Assembly: GCA_015680685.1 (NCBI GenBank)
Contig: MNCI01017655.1
Location: 852,294 to 916,293 of the forward strand
Direction of reading: 5' to 3'
Length of the DNA: 64,000 nt
DNA from: Gnetum montanum
Taxonomy: Eukaryota > Streptophyta > Gnetopsida > Gnetales > Gnetaceae
Shown: piece by piece, positions 35,801 to 47,840 of the stretch
How positions within the stretch are numbered: position 1 is the stretch's first letter
Layout of the letters: each line of letters begins with the position of its first letter
Program-made: the position numbers and the translations under genes
The notes under the pieces: generated by a model
Told to the model about the DNA's origin: nothing
The model's database searches: none
Seen by the model: the letters and a program-made list of their open reading frames with translations, nothing else

Positions 35801-36772
35801 AAAAATGTCTAAATCTAAAAAAAAACTATATATGCATGGGTATCAAAGTTAGAAAACACAAGCAAGATTAAGATAATTAAAAAGTCTAGAGAGAAACTAG
35901 ATTATCTCCTTAAGAAAATTTCATGTGACAAAATTCATTAAACTGAGTTAAATGATCTTATGATGAAGCAAAATTTTTCAAATTTTTTCTAAGTAATGAA
36001 ATCATACTAATTCTTATTTTGGAGTTTGATGAGCATCGAGGTACCCCTATGCTCAACCATATGAATACAAGCGTTTCATGCACGATCTGGTCAAATTCCA
36101 AGGACTAAGTGCCTATGCACCTTTGTGGAACAAGAATAAGTTGGTTGATCATTGTCTTCCCAAACTTACTTATATGTCATGATTGTATGGTTAAGTAAGC
36201 TTGAGGCATATGATTTTTATAGCTTTTATGTTTTTTATGTCCTGTTGCTAATAAGGGAGGAGAGAGAGAGATAACTAAGTGACTAATTTAACTTAACTAC
36301 TAATTAACTAGGCTTTAAGCTAATCTTAACACCAGTATCCATTCTCACTTGCCGTACACATCCTAAACCAGTGCAACACTACTGGGATTACCAAACGCTA
36401 ATTGTTACTGGGTTACCAAGTGTTACACGCATGCTTGAAGTGATCGTACTTTGTGTCCTAATAATAGAAATGTAAAGTGCATAAAATAAAATAAAATAAA
36501 TGTAGAAGAAAATAAAATAAAGAAAATGAGTACGAAAAAAAATCTCAAGTGCTACAAGGATGAATACAAGAGCTCGTCATTATTGCCGTACACAAGGTGT
36601 GCTCAGGTACACAATGCTCGAATAAAGATCCATCCACACTTAGACCTCCTGTTGTGGGCACTTGCCTAGAGTTTTGCTACTTGACTCCTAAAATACTTCC
36701 TCCTCTGAATTCTTCTTCTTTATTCTTTTTCTTCTTCTTCTTAAGTCCTCCATATTGTGTGCCTAGGCACTG

Positions 36773-36781
36773 TATTTATAG
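36773..36781 (-). promoter_or_regulatory. TATA box of LTR A3
   Basis: CTATAAATA on the minus strand, next to the variable U3 array. Confidence 0.6.
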
Positions 36782-36784
36782 GCT

Positions 36785-36965
36785 TGGGAGCAACTACTCT
36801 AATAATTACAAAAATGACCACTCTAATTTTAGAGAAATTGCCCCTCTAATTTTAGAGAGAAACTACCACTCTAATTTTAGAGAAACTACCCCTCTAATAA
36901 TAACCATTCTAATAATTAGAGTAACTACTCTAATAATAACCACTCTAATTATTAGAGTACCTGCT
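36785..36965. repeat. CTCTAAT/ATTAGAG array in U3 of A3
   Basis: About nine copies of CTCTAATT(A/T)TTAGAG-like units spaced by GAAACTACCC or AACTA. The unit is an inverted repeat with a one-base centre. Confidence 0.8.
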
Positions 36966-37067
36966 CTCATCATAATTCATTCCTTTTATAATTTTTAACA
37001 TTTTGAAGTCTTTCTCTGAGCCTAAATTTATAGTTTTTTAAGCATGATCTTCTAAATCATATATATC

Positions 37068-37513
37068 CATAACATATCCATTTTCAAATGATGTTGTTGC
37101 ATAAAAAAGATGGTTCCTCTTCATAACAAATGTTATTGTTATCATAACATGATCCAAAAGGGCATTTGTGATTGAGACCTAAAAGGATGCATTGTAATAA
37201 CAAACATGTCTCTTGAGGTAATCTTTGGAGGTTTGAACTAAGACATTTATACCCAGGCTTAGAGGTCATGTCAAGCATGGAGTAGCAAAGCTAGTATACT
37301 GTGGTGGTAGTGTTGGATTGCCTCTAAGGGCTAGATGCCAAAGGAAGAAAACCCCAAGGAAAACTCTCAGAGCATGATCCAAATACTTCATTCCAAATTA
37401 ATAAAGCATTCTTTTCTTTTCTTTTTTAATTTTTCCTATTATTTCCATTACTCATAATGTCTAATATAATGTATATTTGATGTTTTCTATGACATTTGGA
37501 ATGGGATTTCACA
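37068..37513 (+). repeat. Solo LTR of family B with target duplication
   Basis: Bounded by perfect ATATC repeats (37063-37067 and 37514-37518). It ends ATTTCACA; the start reads CATAACATATCC where the other B copy has TGTCACATCCCC. It is the uninterrupted reference that shows how the B LTR at 11135-18852 was split. Confidence 0.8.
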
Positions 37514-37518
37514 ATATC

Positions 37519-40439
37519 ACTATCCTAAAGTAACTTTTCTATAAACTCTAGTTCATACTTCATAATATTCTTTGGAATACAATTTTTTCTTCATTGTGTT
37601 GCTATATTTTTGGCTCTATTTGAATCCCTATCCTCTTATATATTATTATTTTTGATAGATTAAGAATACAAGTTATTGATGACTAATTCATTAGGATCAC
37701 TAATTTTCTTCCCCGAACATATGCTCTACTATATAACTTTCAAATTCTTTAAATAACCTTTACACTAGCTATTTATAAGACCTTAATAAATGAAATTTTT
37801 ATAACACATTTTCCAAGGATATGATCACATATCAACTTAGAATCCATTTTTATTTTTATTCATTTTGCTTATTGATCTATTGCCCATTGAATTCATCTAC
37901 AAATAACTTTATAATTGACTTTATTTGTTGTACAAGAGAATTGAAGATGTATTTATTTGATAATTTTTTTAGCCATTTAGATCAATTATTATTAAACCTA
38001 TCCTTGATCCTTTTGAATTACATGCTCCATCAAAATACATTTCTCGTAAGCATTCTTCTTGATCTTCCAACAACATAATTTAAAGTTCTTAAATCATAGT
38101 AACTTCCATTTTAACATATGTTTCTTGAATAACCTTATTTATTTCATCTAACATAATATTTTTTATCATTAAAGATTAACCATTAATGGTAACCTCATGT
38201 GAGAATAATCTATGACTCATGGTAAGATTCTAGTCTCTACCATGACCTCACTAAATCTCACGGTGAATACCACAAATGTACATATGCATACCATAGATTA
38301 GGTAATAGTCTAAGTAATTTACCATAACTCATGATCCAGTTATGCTTAAGAACATGACCTCATCATGGGTCATATTTTGTATTGGTGATTTTACCATGAG
38401 TCATGGTGATGTGAAAAGTTATCAAAGAATGTACCACAGAATAACGAAGATGATGGAAGTTGATATGATTGTAAAAACATATTAAAACTTACCAGAAATA
38501 TGAGTCAACCATGAAATTCCAAAGTCATAGATATCATAGATTTAATAGATTTATGAATCATTTGGATCTTAGTCTTATAAGGAAAATCATCAAGGAGATA
38601 GATCTATTTAGTCTACCTTTTCACTAGGTTCAGGCATGTGTATGAAAGAAAGGATCCTTATAGTAAGCTTTTAAGACTCCACAAGAAGGCTCTACAAGCC
38701 TAACTTCAAGGATCTCTAAGCTAGACATGATTGAGTAAGAAAGAGAGAGAGAGAGAGCTTCAATGAATTTTTTTCATCCTTGAGAAAGGCATGGTATGCT
38801 TTTATATCCACAACTAGGGTTTATGAAGGTTTTCTAAAACTAATTAGGTTTCTTATCAGGTTTATCACATGTATATGTAATTCCAAAATATGGAAAATTC
38901 TCATGTAAATATAAGTCATGAGTCTATATGTTGGGGTTAATTCTAAGGTAACATGATAAATGATCAAAAAATAATTTATTAAGCTCAAATGAAATATCAC
39001 ACAATAATAACCCAAGGTACTATCCAAGATAACATATTTGTAGAATAAATCATCAAATATATATCTTCTAAGCATATCTCTTAACCTACAATATCAAGTA
39101 ATTCCAAATTATTATTATACCATATAATCACATGGGCTACCATTCTTATGATTTATTTTTAAAAAGAAATATCAAGGATTAGTAAATAATAAGAAAATAA
39201 CTCATAAGCCAAAAAAAGAATAGAATCCAAAATTATAATAATAAAATTATCAAAAGGATGATCATGAGTTAAAATATTTACAAGAGCAATAATAAAAAAT
39301 ACCATAGAATCATAATGTCAAATAAGAGGTTATAAGATCAAATCTTGTATGGTGCAAGTTTATAACAATTAAACAAAAGTCATATTAAATGCTATGAACA
39401 TGAATCATTAGCTAAGTCAACTTAGAAGGCAAGATAGAACAAGAAGATCAATGAAGAATAGAAGTTGGGAATAATTATGTTTTAACAATGAACAAAAGCT
39501 CAATCAATGATAATACAATTTATAATATGAATCAAGTAATTAACTATCTTGAGAAAGCATAAATAAAAACATGGAATAAACATAACAATTTAACATAGTT
39601 TAGCTAAGCCTACTTCACTTGCAAGGGTGCAATCACCTATTCTTCCCCTAATTCCATTCTCTTTCTAGAAATCTTGTCAGTTCTAGTTAAAGTGTTTCTA
39701 GTCTCTCTTGTACAATGTCAGTTTGTGGGTTTTTAGTGTCTTACAAAATATCACAATAATGGTGAATGCTCACCAACTCTCAATGATTGAAAAATTACAA
39801 GGATTTGAATGTAGGAATGTGGATAAAAGGGATTAGAAACATCCATATAAAAACTCAAGAATAAGAAGAAGAGTATGCACAAATAAGAAACAACATGGAT
39901 GTAGAACTAGTGCACGATCACAAAGGGATTTTCTTTGAACAAGCATTGAATCTTACAAAATTATCAAAATCTTCAACAGACAATCCTTGAACTTCAATCT
40001 TCCCTCTCACAATAATTCTCTATGATGATCTATCTTCTACTTTCATGATGGTACTCTAGATTCCATTATATCGGTGTTTGACTAAAATGATCATGAACAT
40101 AAAAAATGTCAACTTTCCATAATAAATTAAAAAACTTGTAACTACTTTGATCAGTTAACCTAGATAGCTCTAGTTGACCAAATGTCATGCTTGGTCAACC
40201 AAATGAGGGATCAATTAACATGAGGACTACATCATTTTTCTTGACTAGCACAAAACATAAATCTAGGTTAGGTAACCCAAGAAACTTCCAGACATCCTTA
40301 CAATTAATGATTTTCTTCAAAATCAATCCAAACTTGCTTTTGGGCTAAATGACTCAAGGGATTTCTAGGTGAACTAAAAAGTATGAAATTTCTAAAACCA
40401 ATCATCTAGTGACTAGGAAAAATAACAATCAACTAGATG
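37519..40439. other. AT-rich intergenic DNA, no gene seen
   Basis: Contains a short (GA)n run near 38740-38757 and TACCATGA/TCATGGTA-rich sequence near 38180-38400. No domain recognised in any frame. Confidence 0.5.
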
Positions 40440-41080
40440 AATGATGCATTAATCAAAAGAAAGCACTTCATGAAAAATTAACTTGTCAGTCAAATTGATG
40501 GATTCCCTTAGATACTTAAGAAACCTTTTTACATGTTCTTCTTCATCTCTTAAAATATGTGGAACATGCTCACTTAATTTGCAAGACTTGTTGTCATATT
40601 CATGAATAGATACACCATTCTACAACAACATCTTAAATTCATTCTTCTTTTTATTATGTGTCTTAAGCAAAAAAGAGTTTTTATTTTCCTTTTTAAAATA
40701 TTCCCAAATCACATTCTCCACCTCTCAACCTTTAACTTGAAGTATGTTACTCCACCAATAACATGTTACACCTTGAAGTTGATACATTTCCAATGTTGTT
40801 TCTGGCTTAGTAAATAGTTCAAAACATCAAAATATTTCTCTATCTCTTTTATCCATTCCTATGCAACATATTGATTCTCAATTCCTTTAAAACTAGGATG
40901 GTTCAATCTCCTAAACTCTTTAATTATTCTAAGGTTGTTACTCTCAACATGTTGGTATCCCTCTTGATTTCTACATTAGTTATCTCGATTGCTCAAAAAA
41001 TTAACCAAGCTTTAAAGTAATGTCTATTTTACATCATTGGAACTTATTCCTTTATTGGTTCTTCCTCTTCTTTGATTCAT
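40440..41080 (-). pseudogene. Chromovirus-type gag, decayed
   Basis: From an ATG at 41080 (MNQRRGRT) the minus strand leads, with stops, to EFRRLNHPSFKGIENQYVA, a TAG, then EWIKEIEKYFDVLNYL near 40915-40805. This is the FxRLNPPSFxG...AEEWIxxxEKIF signature of Tekay/Del-type gag. Further coding traces fade out toward 40440. The gag sits just inside a Met-type primer site and LTR (41109, 41124), which fixes its identity. No pol of this element is seen. Confidence 0.7.
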
Positions 41081-41108
41081 TTGTAAGACTAACGAACTCT
41101 AAAACCAT

Positions 41109-41120
41109 GCTCTAGTACAA
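41109..41120 (-). promoter_or_regulatory. Primer-binding site remnant (chromovirus)
   Basis: TTTTTGTACTAGAGC followed by CATGGTTTTAGA on the minus strand. The usual arrangement is TTTTGGTATCAGAGC followed by CATGG; the site is decayed but the surroundings are characteristic. Confidence 0.6.
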
Positions 41121-41123
41121 AAA

Positions 41124-41470
41124 TGTCACATCCTAGGAATTTGACTTATAAATTCACTAATTAAAATGTTTCACTTAATTGCTTAAGGACATGTAATGTC
41201 ATAACACTATCTTAGAAAGAAAATTTAAACCATAAGAATTATAGAATAAACTTAAAATCCAAGAATAATATCATGAGTAAAATCTCATAAATAGAGTTTA
41301 TAATTAGAAGCCTTAATACAACATCATGATTCTTATAAAATTTCAAGCACATAATGTTCCTGAGGACCTCAAAGTAATATGAATCAAAACATAAGACAAT
41401 CCATAAAATGTAAAATTTTCTTCAAATTTAATTTTGCTTCTACTTAGAAAGGTTCTTCCTTGAAACACCA
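41124..41470 (-). repeat. 5' LTR fragment of the chromovirus
   Basis: Minus-strand end ...GATGTGACA next to the primer site. The other end is not visible; sequence similarity to element C starts near 41470, so C probably inserted into this LTR. Confidence 0.55.
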
Positions 41471-41499
41471 TCAAATCTTGACTATGGCATCCCAACTAC

Positions 41500-42360
41500 A
41501 ATTTTGGCTAAGTGTTGAGACTACACTCACCCTAGTTGGGAGCATAGTCAGCCTCTCATGGAGAGCATAGTCAACATGAAGGTTAGTTTTTTGCAATTTT
41601 TTTCTAAGTGTTAACACCACACTCTCTCCTAGATAAGAGTGTAGTCAACCTATTATGGAGAATGTAGTTAACATGAAGGCCAATTTTTTGAATTTTTTTT
41701 CCAAGTGTTGACACTACACTCTCCCTGAGATGAGAGCATAGTAAGCCTCTTGTGGAGAGCATAGTCAACACGAAGACCAATCTTTTGCAATTTTTTTCTA
41801 AGTGTTGACACTACACTCTCCCCTAGATGAGGGCATAGTCAACCTCTCATGGAGAGTGTAGTTAGCATGAAGGCCATTTTTTGTAATTTTTTCTAAGTGT
41901 TGAGACTACATACTCCCTTAGTTGGAAGCATAGTCAGCCTCCCATGGAGAGCATAGTCAGCATGAAGGCCATTTTTTCACAATCTTTTCCAAGTATTGAT
42001 ACTATGCTCTCCCCTAGATGAGAAAGTAGTTAGCCTCTCATGGAGAACGTAGTTAGCATGAAGGCCAGCTTTGCAATTTTTTCTAAGTGTTGATACTACA
42101 CTCTCCTTCGGTTAAGAGCATAGTCAACCTCTCATGGAGAGAATAGTCAACACGAAGGATGGTTTTTGTAAATTTTTTACTTAGTGTTAAGACTACAGTC
42201 ATCCCCAGTTGAGAGCATAGTCAACCTCTTGTGAAAAGCATAGTCAAGATGAAGGCTAGTTTTTGTGATTTTTTTCTAAGTGTTAAGACTACGCTTATCC
42301 CTAGTTAAGACCATATTCAACCTCTCATGGGGAGTGTAGTCAGCTAGAATAGTCTCCAGT
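41500..42360 (+). repeat. Array of nine ~96-bp units in U3 of LTR C
   Basis: Each unit holds AAGTGTTGAxACTACxCTC, a short loop, GAGAGCATAGTCAACCTC, a second GGAGAGCATAGTCAACA and an A/T run. GACTACGCTCTC and GAGAGCGTAGTC form 12-bp inverted arms. Occurrences of the lead motif were counted near 41511, 41616, 41703, 41800, 41896, 41993, 42085, 42183 and 42278. Confidence 0.9.
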
Positions 42361-42747
42361 AGCTTCCATAGCATGAAAATGGTGCTTAGATCAACTCCAA
42401 AATGCAATCAACTCACATTTGATGAGCATAATTGGTAAAAATCTTGCTTTCTTATATCCCCTTTTACCCCAAAATTTTAATTGCACTCAACCCCACACGA
42501 GACCATGGAGAGTGTAGTCCCACAAAGCATAGCCTTTGGCTTTCAATTTTTAGGTACCGTGCAGTCTTCTTAGCACACATAAGCGATTAGAAACATAGTC
42601 ATAGTCTCACAGTCTTGTAGAGTCTAGCAAAGCATAGCAAAGCACAACACCACCAGCCTAATGGAGAGTGTAGCTGGGTGAGAGTGTAGTCCCAACCATC
42701 CCCTCCACCATGTGGTAGCCACCCCATATTTTCTACTAACCCTAAAA

Positions 42748-42756
42748 CTATAAATA
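42748..42756 (+). promoter_or_regulatory. TATA box of LTR C
   Basis: CTATAAATA followed by CC. In the 3' LTR the same site reads CTATCAATA (63690-63698). Confidence 0.6.
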
Positions 42757-43458
42757 CCTACATTCTCAAAGTTTTCAAGTTTGGAAAATGAAAGGATTAG
42801 CAAAATCTAAGAAACACTTGGGAGAAAACCAAATGCATTTTGGTGAACAAAGGATAGGCAAAGTTGTAGACCACCATAGATCCCTATAGCCTAGTAGAAC
42901 ACCAAAACCAATGGTACACCATAGTAGCCAACCTAGTAGATGTAGACACCTTGGCAGAGTGCCAGTCTTCATGGCTAGACACCTCAAAGATAGTGACTAT
43001 GCTATTTACTATGCCTATTATACACCATGTACCTTCTAACCCCTTTTGGTGTTAAGTACACTCAACCCCATTTGGGGTGGTGTTCTACTTCTCTCTCTCT
43101 CTCTCTCTTTGCATTTTTTGTAGTTTACTTGCATTTTTCATTATTTTACCTCATACTCATGGATAAAACTATGCTCAAGCAGTGGTCTACATGTGTTGCC
43201 ATTATTTACTTTGTCAAAACTCTTAACTACACTTGATCCCACTGACACCATTAACACTATAAACATCGCTTGCACACATAGCACTATGTTTAACCATACT
43301 ACACCCATGTTGCATCCAGTAAGTTCCTATTCAATTAGCCAAACCATTTAAGGAATCCTATCTCTACCTCCAGTAGGCCCTTGCACAGATTTAGCGTTAG
43401 GTTATGCACTTGTGGACCTTAGTGTTCTAGTTACTAATATTTTCAGTCATTATAGTTT

Positions 43459-43476
43459 TAGTGCTAGAAGGAGGGC
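43459..43476 (+). promoter_or_regulatory. Probable primer-binding site of element C
   Basis: TAGTGCTAGAAGGAGGGC five bases after the LTR end; TGG would be expected at its start. The tRNA is not identified with confidence. Confidence 0.5.
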
Positions 43477-43744
43477 TAAACCATTTTCTTTTTCAAACTT
43501 CATTGTGGTTATCTTGCATGCTCTCTGTATCACAATTGCTAGCTTTAGACCAATGTAGACCATAACATCCCTATGGACTTGCTGCATGTGTAGTAGTATC
43601 TAGATCTTAGGCCAACACAAGCATTTTCTACTAATTGGTTGATGTAGATTGGACTCCATAGTCAGTTCCCCTAGAACCTTGCATAGCAACCCAAAGCACA
43701 CATATCTACTATCTATCAAATTCTTAACACTTTTAGTTGAATTG

Positions 43745-44118
43745 TAGTCATCTTTGGTGTAGAGAGTGTAGTTAACTTTCTAGCATAGATAGTGTAGTCA
43801 GCTCTCAGGTACAGAGAGCATAGTCAACTCTCTGGCATAGAGAGCATAGTTAACTTTCTAGTGTAGAGAGTGTAGTTAGCTTTCTAGCTTAGATAGCAAA
43901 GTTAGCACTCTGGCATAGAGAGCATAGTAAGCTCTTTTATGTAGAGAGCATAGTCAACTCTCTAGCATAGAGAGTGTAGTCACCTCTCTTGTGTAGAGAG
44001 CATAGCCAGCTTCTAGCATAGAGAGCATAGTTAGCTCTTTAACATAGAGAGCATAGTTAGCTTTCTAGCATAGAAAGCATAGTCAACTCTCTGATGTAGA
44101 GAGCATAATCAACATAGT
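43745..44118 (+). repeat. ~30-bp tandem array in the leader of element C
   Basis: About a dozen units of TAGAGAGCATAGTCAACTCT plus roughly ten variable bases, made from the same half-site as the LTR hairpins. Confidence 0.85.
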
Positions 44119-44861
44119 TAGTGGTGTTAGTAGCATTTTGTGATCAACAATCCTTGTAGTCCCCTCTTACAACTTAATCTACATCCATGAACCCAGAACA
44201 CCTTCAATGTTAGTCCCAAGCACACTTGTTGTCTTGCCCATCCAACAAGAGACCAAGATTGACAATGCTAGGAATTTCATAATGGTAGAGCCAAGGAAAT
44301 TCCTTAGGGTACGTGGTCAAGATCCAAAGTATGCCACACTAAGTGACAAGCAATACAACTTTATATGCACAAAAATTTAAGTAGGGATACTATAGACTGC
44401 TTGGACATGGAAGCAAAATGAAGCTACAAACTAATCCATTGAAATGAACAAGAGTATATCCCCTACTCACTTGATATCATTCCACTCACACAGCCTTGGA
44501 TGTTAGCCTAGCTCATCCAAGTAGGTGAGCACAATGTAGGAATAGACTATGAGGAGCCCCTATGAGAAGAAGAGGATGAGTTTGAAGCTTGCTCAGAGCA
44601 TAAGGGCTCTTTTCACATTGTCTTCTAATAATCAATCCCTAGTCTAGCTCTTTTGTAGTCTCATTCACTCATTCTCCTTGAGATGATCATAGCACCCATG
44701 TCACCTTCCTACTCTGCCAGGCCTAGGTCAATGTCTATGATAGTGATGCATCATACCCAACATACAAATTATGATGCAGTATCCCCCTTTAGCTTGCCCT
44801 TCATGGCATAATTACCATCCATTCAGTCATTACTACCCATAGTAACTAGATCAGGTCAACC
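44119..44861 (+). other. Leader between primer site and gag, weak coding trace
   Basis: One frame from about 44215 reads without stop for some 65 codons (VEPRKFLRVRGQDPKYATLSD is part of it). Ogre elements carry an extra ORF before gag, so this may be its remnant, but I do not recognise the protein. Confidence 0.3.
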
Positions 44862-46000
44862 ATGCATCCACATAGGGCCCATCTCCAAGACCCAAGCAAC
44901 TCAGGAACCCTATGTCTTGCCTATTTTTTCAATGTCCCTAGTGTCAGCCCAACCCACGTATGTGTTACCTACACTAATAACCATCCCTATAGCATGACCC
45001 ATGCATCAAGCACATTCTACAATTTTGCAACCCCCAACCAGGCCATGGACCACATAGCTAGTCCAACAACAAATTACAAAACCAACATAACTAGCTAGAA
45101 CATCTCAAGGCATTCCAAATGATCCAAAGCTTAATAGAAGAGGTGAAGTGGCTTAAAGCTTCCTCCTCCAAAACTATTAAAGTGGTGAACTTCTACCAAG
45201 ATGATCTTATAAGTCTTGCAATCCCACCTTTAACTCTTATGGCTAGGATTCCACTACCTCAATTCACCAAATGTAATGGTGAGGAGGACCTAAATGTACA
45301 TCTAGTCATGTTTAGGTCCAAGTGCCTCCTGTTGTAAGCATGGCTACATGTCATCATGTGTATGTTCGCCATGTCGCTAATTGGCAAAGCATTAGATTGG
45401 TACCGTGCACTACCGAGAGGCTCTATCTCCTCTTTGGAGAACCTCTTGAGCCAATTTGTGATGCACTTCAAATATAATTTAAAGCCAAAGGAAACCTTAG
45501 ACCAATTGATGTAAGTCAAGAAAAGCCACCTAGAGCCTATGAAGAAATTCATTCAACATTGGAGTGCCTCACTAAATGAAATACAAGAGTCAATATTAGA
45601 AGGACATCTCCTAGCCATTTTTAAGGCTATAGTTAATGACTTTATAAAGTCAAAGGTATACTACCTAGGCCTATAGTCCCTAAGCCAAGCCTTTGCTCAA
45701 ACCAAAAGCATAGAGAATGCCATAGAAGCTAGCAAGGATCCAACCTATGTGGCCTACAAAAACCAACACACAAGAAAAGATAAGGATAAGGGAAAGAAAA
45801 ATGTAACAATGGTAAGTATGGCCAAAGATGCCAAAGCAACCAACACAAGGCCAATAGCTAGGTAGCCCAAAGTCCCAACTAATAACAAAGCCACCAACCC
45901 TAGCATAAGGATAACCAACCAAACTACATCCTTAGTTTCCACAATGCAAGCTATTCCAAGGCATAACTTTGAGTGCAAGGATCACTCTAGTACATCCTTT
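44862..46000 (+). pseudogene. gag (element C), decayed
   Basis: Frames 44862-45098 and 45119-45337 lead into the core: RIPLPQFTKCNGEEDLNVHL, a TAA, then LIGKALDWYRALPRGSISSL and LSQFVMHFKYNLKPKETL to about 45510. This fits the Tat-type gag consensus (PxFxxYxGxxDPxxHL, GxALDWYxxLPxGSI, FxxHF). The frame continues through TAG stops to a Lys-rich stretch near 45780. Gag is the structural particle protein. It is the best evidence that 41479-64000 is one plus-strand element. Confidence 0.8.
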
Positions 46001-47053
46001 TTCCATTAAAACCTTCAGAGCTACTAGATCAACTATTAAAAGCTTAATGCATCTAGTATAAGAAAATGTCTAAGGATGCCTGCAAGAAACATGATAGATA
46101 TTGCAAGGTACTAAGGAATCCCATGTCAATAACACCAAATGAGCCCTCAGTCCTAAGGCATTTTAGGCTAGAACAATTTTGCCACTACCACTAGTTGCCC
46201 AGCCATAACACTCATTTTTGCATAGCCTTGTAGAAAGATTTGCAAAGGATGATTAATAGAGGTTAGTTGGTACTTGACACTGCTAACTTGGTTAGGCCTT
46301 AACACCATTTAATGAGGGCTTAAAATGACCCTCTAAACATAAATGATGTTGACTATGTCATAAACATCATCGACATTGATGATGATCCAGAACTAGTGTA
46401 GTAGCCATTCGTGGTCTCTGTGCCCTTTGGTGATGAAAGGATCCCCTCAAATCCCATGGGATCAAGGCCCCCTTTCATTGTTAGAGTGCTACCTCAAGTA
46501 CCCACAACTCCCTTCATAGTTAGGGTCCCCCTATAAGTTGCATCAATTACAATAATTTAGCAACCCTTCTTTGTTCAAGTGTCACAACATGCTAACCCCT
46601 CACTTTCCTGAAACCTAGTAGTGGCCAATGCATTGATTCCTTCCTTTCTAAGAGGTAACATCACTAGCAACACTAGTAGGTCCTCGAGGTGGCAACACAA
46701 GAGACCTAATGAGCATATTATAGACAAGATGACTAGGAAACATCAATACTAGAGAGTGCTAGGTCTACCAAAGCTGATTTCCATATCTACAATTCCCATG
46801 GCCAAGGCAACTGAAGGGCCACAATGAGAAAACTACCAGGGAGCACTAAGCCCCCTAAGTAGGCCAACTAAGGAAAGCCCAAGTCACCTCCGTAAGAGAT
46901 TCATCTCTTAGGCCACATGAAAGAAGTCAAGGCTAACAACAACATGGCTTATGGCAAAGACTTCATGGATGCATTAGCCTAGGTTACACAAGCACTCAAA
47001 CAAAAGAACATAACATTGAGCTTGTATGACCTAATCATGACCTCATCTACCCA
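46001..47053 (+). pseudogene. gag-protease spacer of element C
   Basis: Degenerate coding-like sequence with repeated PFxVRVP segments near 46415-46560. No catalytic domain. Stops are frequent. Confidence 0.4.
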
Positions 47054-47840
47054 TTGCGAAGCACTGGTGCAGATGTTTACCTCCATTCCTATTATGGAGG
47101 GCATCTTGTAGATGAGACCTCCATCCATGCATTGATGTTACCTCCTACACCATATGAACCAAGTTCCATATCCCTAGCATTTTGCAATGAAATAATTAAG
47201 GTTAATCCTGAGAGGGGCAAGGTCATAACAACTCCCATGTTCATCACCATCTATGTTGAGCAATGCAAGATTTGCAAAGTGCACATTGATGATGAAGTAG
47301 CAAAAAATGTTATACCATAAGTTAGGCCTCATGGATCAAATTAGACTAACAAAAAATACATGTCTAAAATCCTTCAATGGGTTGTGCATCATCATCAGGG
47401 GCACTATCACCATAGCCTTTGTAGTAGGGGAGCAATTCCACACCATTGCTAAATTCATTGTCATAGAGAAAATGCCAGGCTTCAACTTAATATTGGGTAG
47501 ACCTTGGCTGGCCCAATTACAAGCCATCTCCTCTTCAATTCATCAAGAAATCCACCTCCCATACAAAGGTGGCAAAGTTATCATCCATGGTGATAATGTT
47601 GTCCCTTTGGCCATTAATAACATAAATATAGAGCATGGCTTGGAAGTTGAGTTTCCTAATGACATTCTTGTGGAAAACAATGAGATGCATGAGGTAGATG
47701 CACCCAAAAAGACAAAAGAAGCCAATGACCTCCTAAAGGATGCCCTTTGGGCAAAATTACCCTTTGATGTAGCAAGCAAAGATCATAGGGAATACTGGAT
47801 AGGGCAAGCCAAACCCTACGTGCCTCCTAACCCATACTAG
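47054..47840 (+). pseudogene. Aspartic protease (element C)
   Basis: Frame 47054-47320 ends KVHIDDEVAKNVIP, corresponding to the Tat active-site region VxIDxGSxxNVIP; the triplet has decayed. Frame 47307-47840 overlaps it by a shift and continues with LGLMDQIRL, TCLKSFNGL, FIVIEKMPGFNLILGRPWL and a 100-residue tail. ILGRPWL is the second conserved protease block. The enzyme would mature the gag-pol precursor. The tail is open but I recognise no further domain. Confidence 0.8.

Larger units (their letters stand above)
36027..36972 (-). repeat. Solo LTR A3 (family A)
   Basis: TGATGAGCATCGAGG to GCTCTCATCA with no internal region on either side. TATA box at 36773-36781 (minus strand). Flanks are GAGTT (36022-36026) and TAATT (36973-36977), a possible decayed target duplication. 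U3 holds a CTCTAATTATTAGAG-type array not found in A1 or A2. Confidence 0.7.
41479..43454 (+). repeat. 5' LTR of element C
   Basis: Pairs with 62479-64000. It starts TGACTATGGC; the end TTTCAGTCATTATA matches TTTCAATCGCTACA of solo LTR C'. TATA box CTATAAATA at 42748-42756. The first half is a tandem array; a (CT)n run is at 43089-43108. Confidence 0.8.

Noticed and set aside
41124-41470. Start of the element C LTR at 41124 instead of 41479
   Set aside because: The TGTCACATCC edge at 41124 faces a Met-type primer site and chromovirus gag on the minus strand, and the 3' LTR of C shows similarity only from about 41470.
41500-42360. Regularly spaced repeats resembling a CRISPR array
   Set aside because: Eukaryotic retrotransposon LTR; the spacing sequences are also repeats rather than unique spacers and no cas gene is present.
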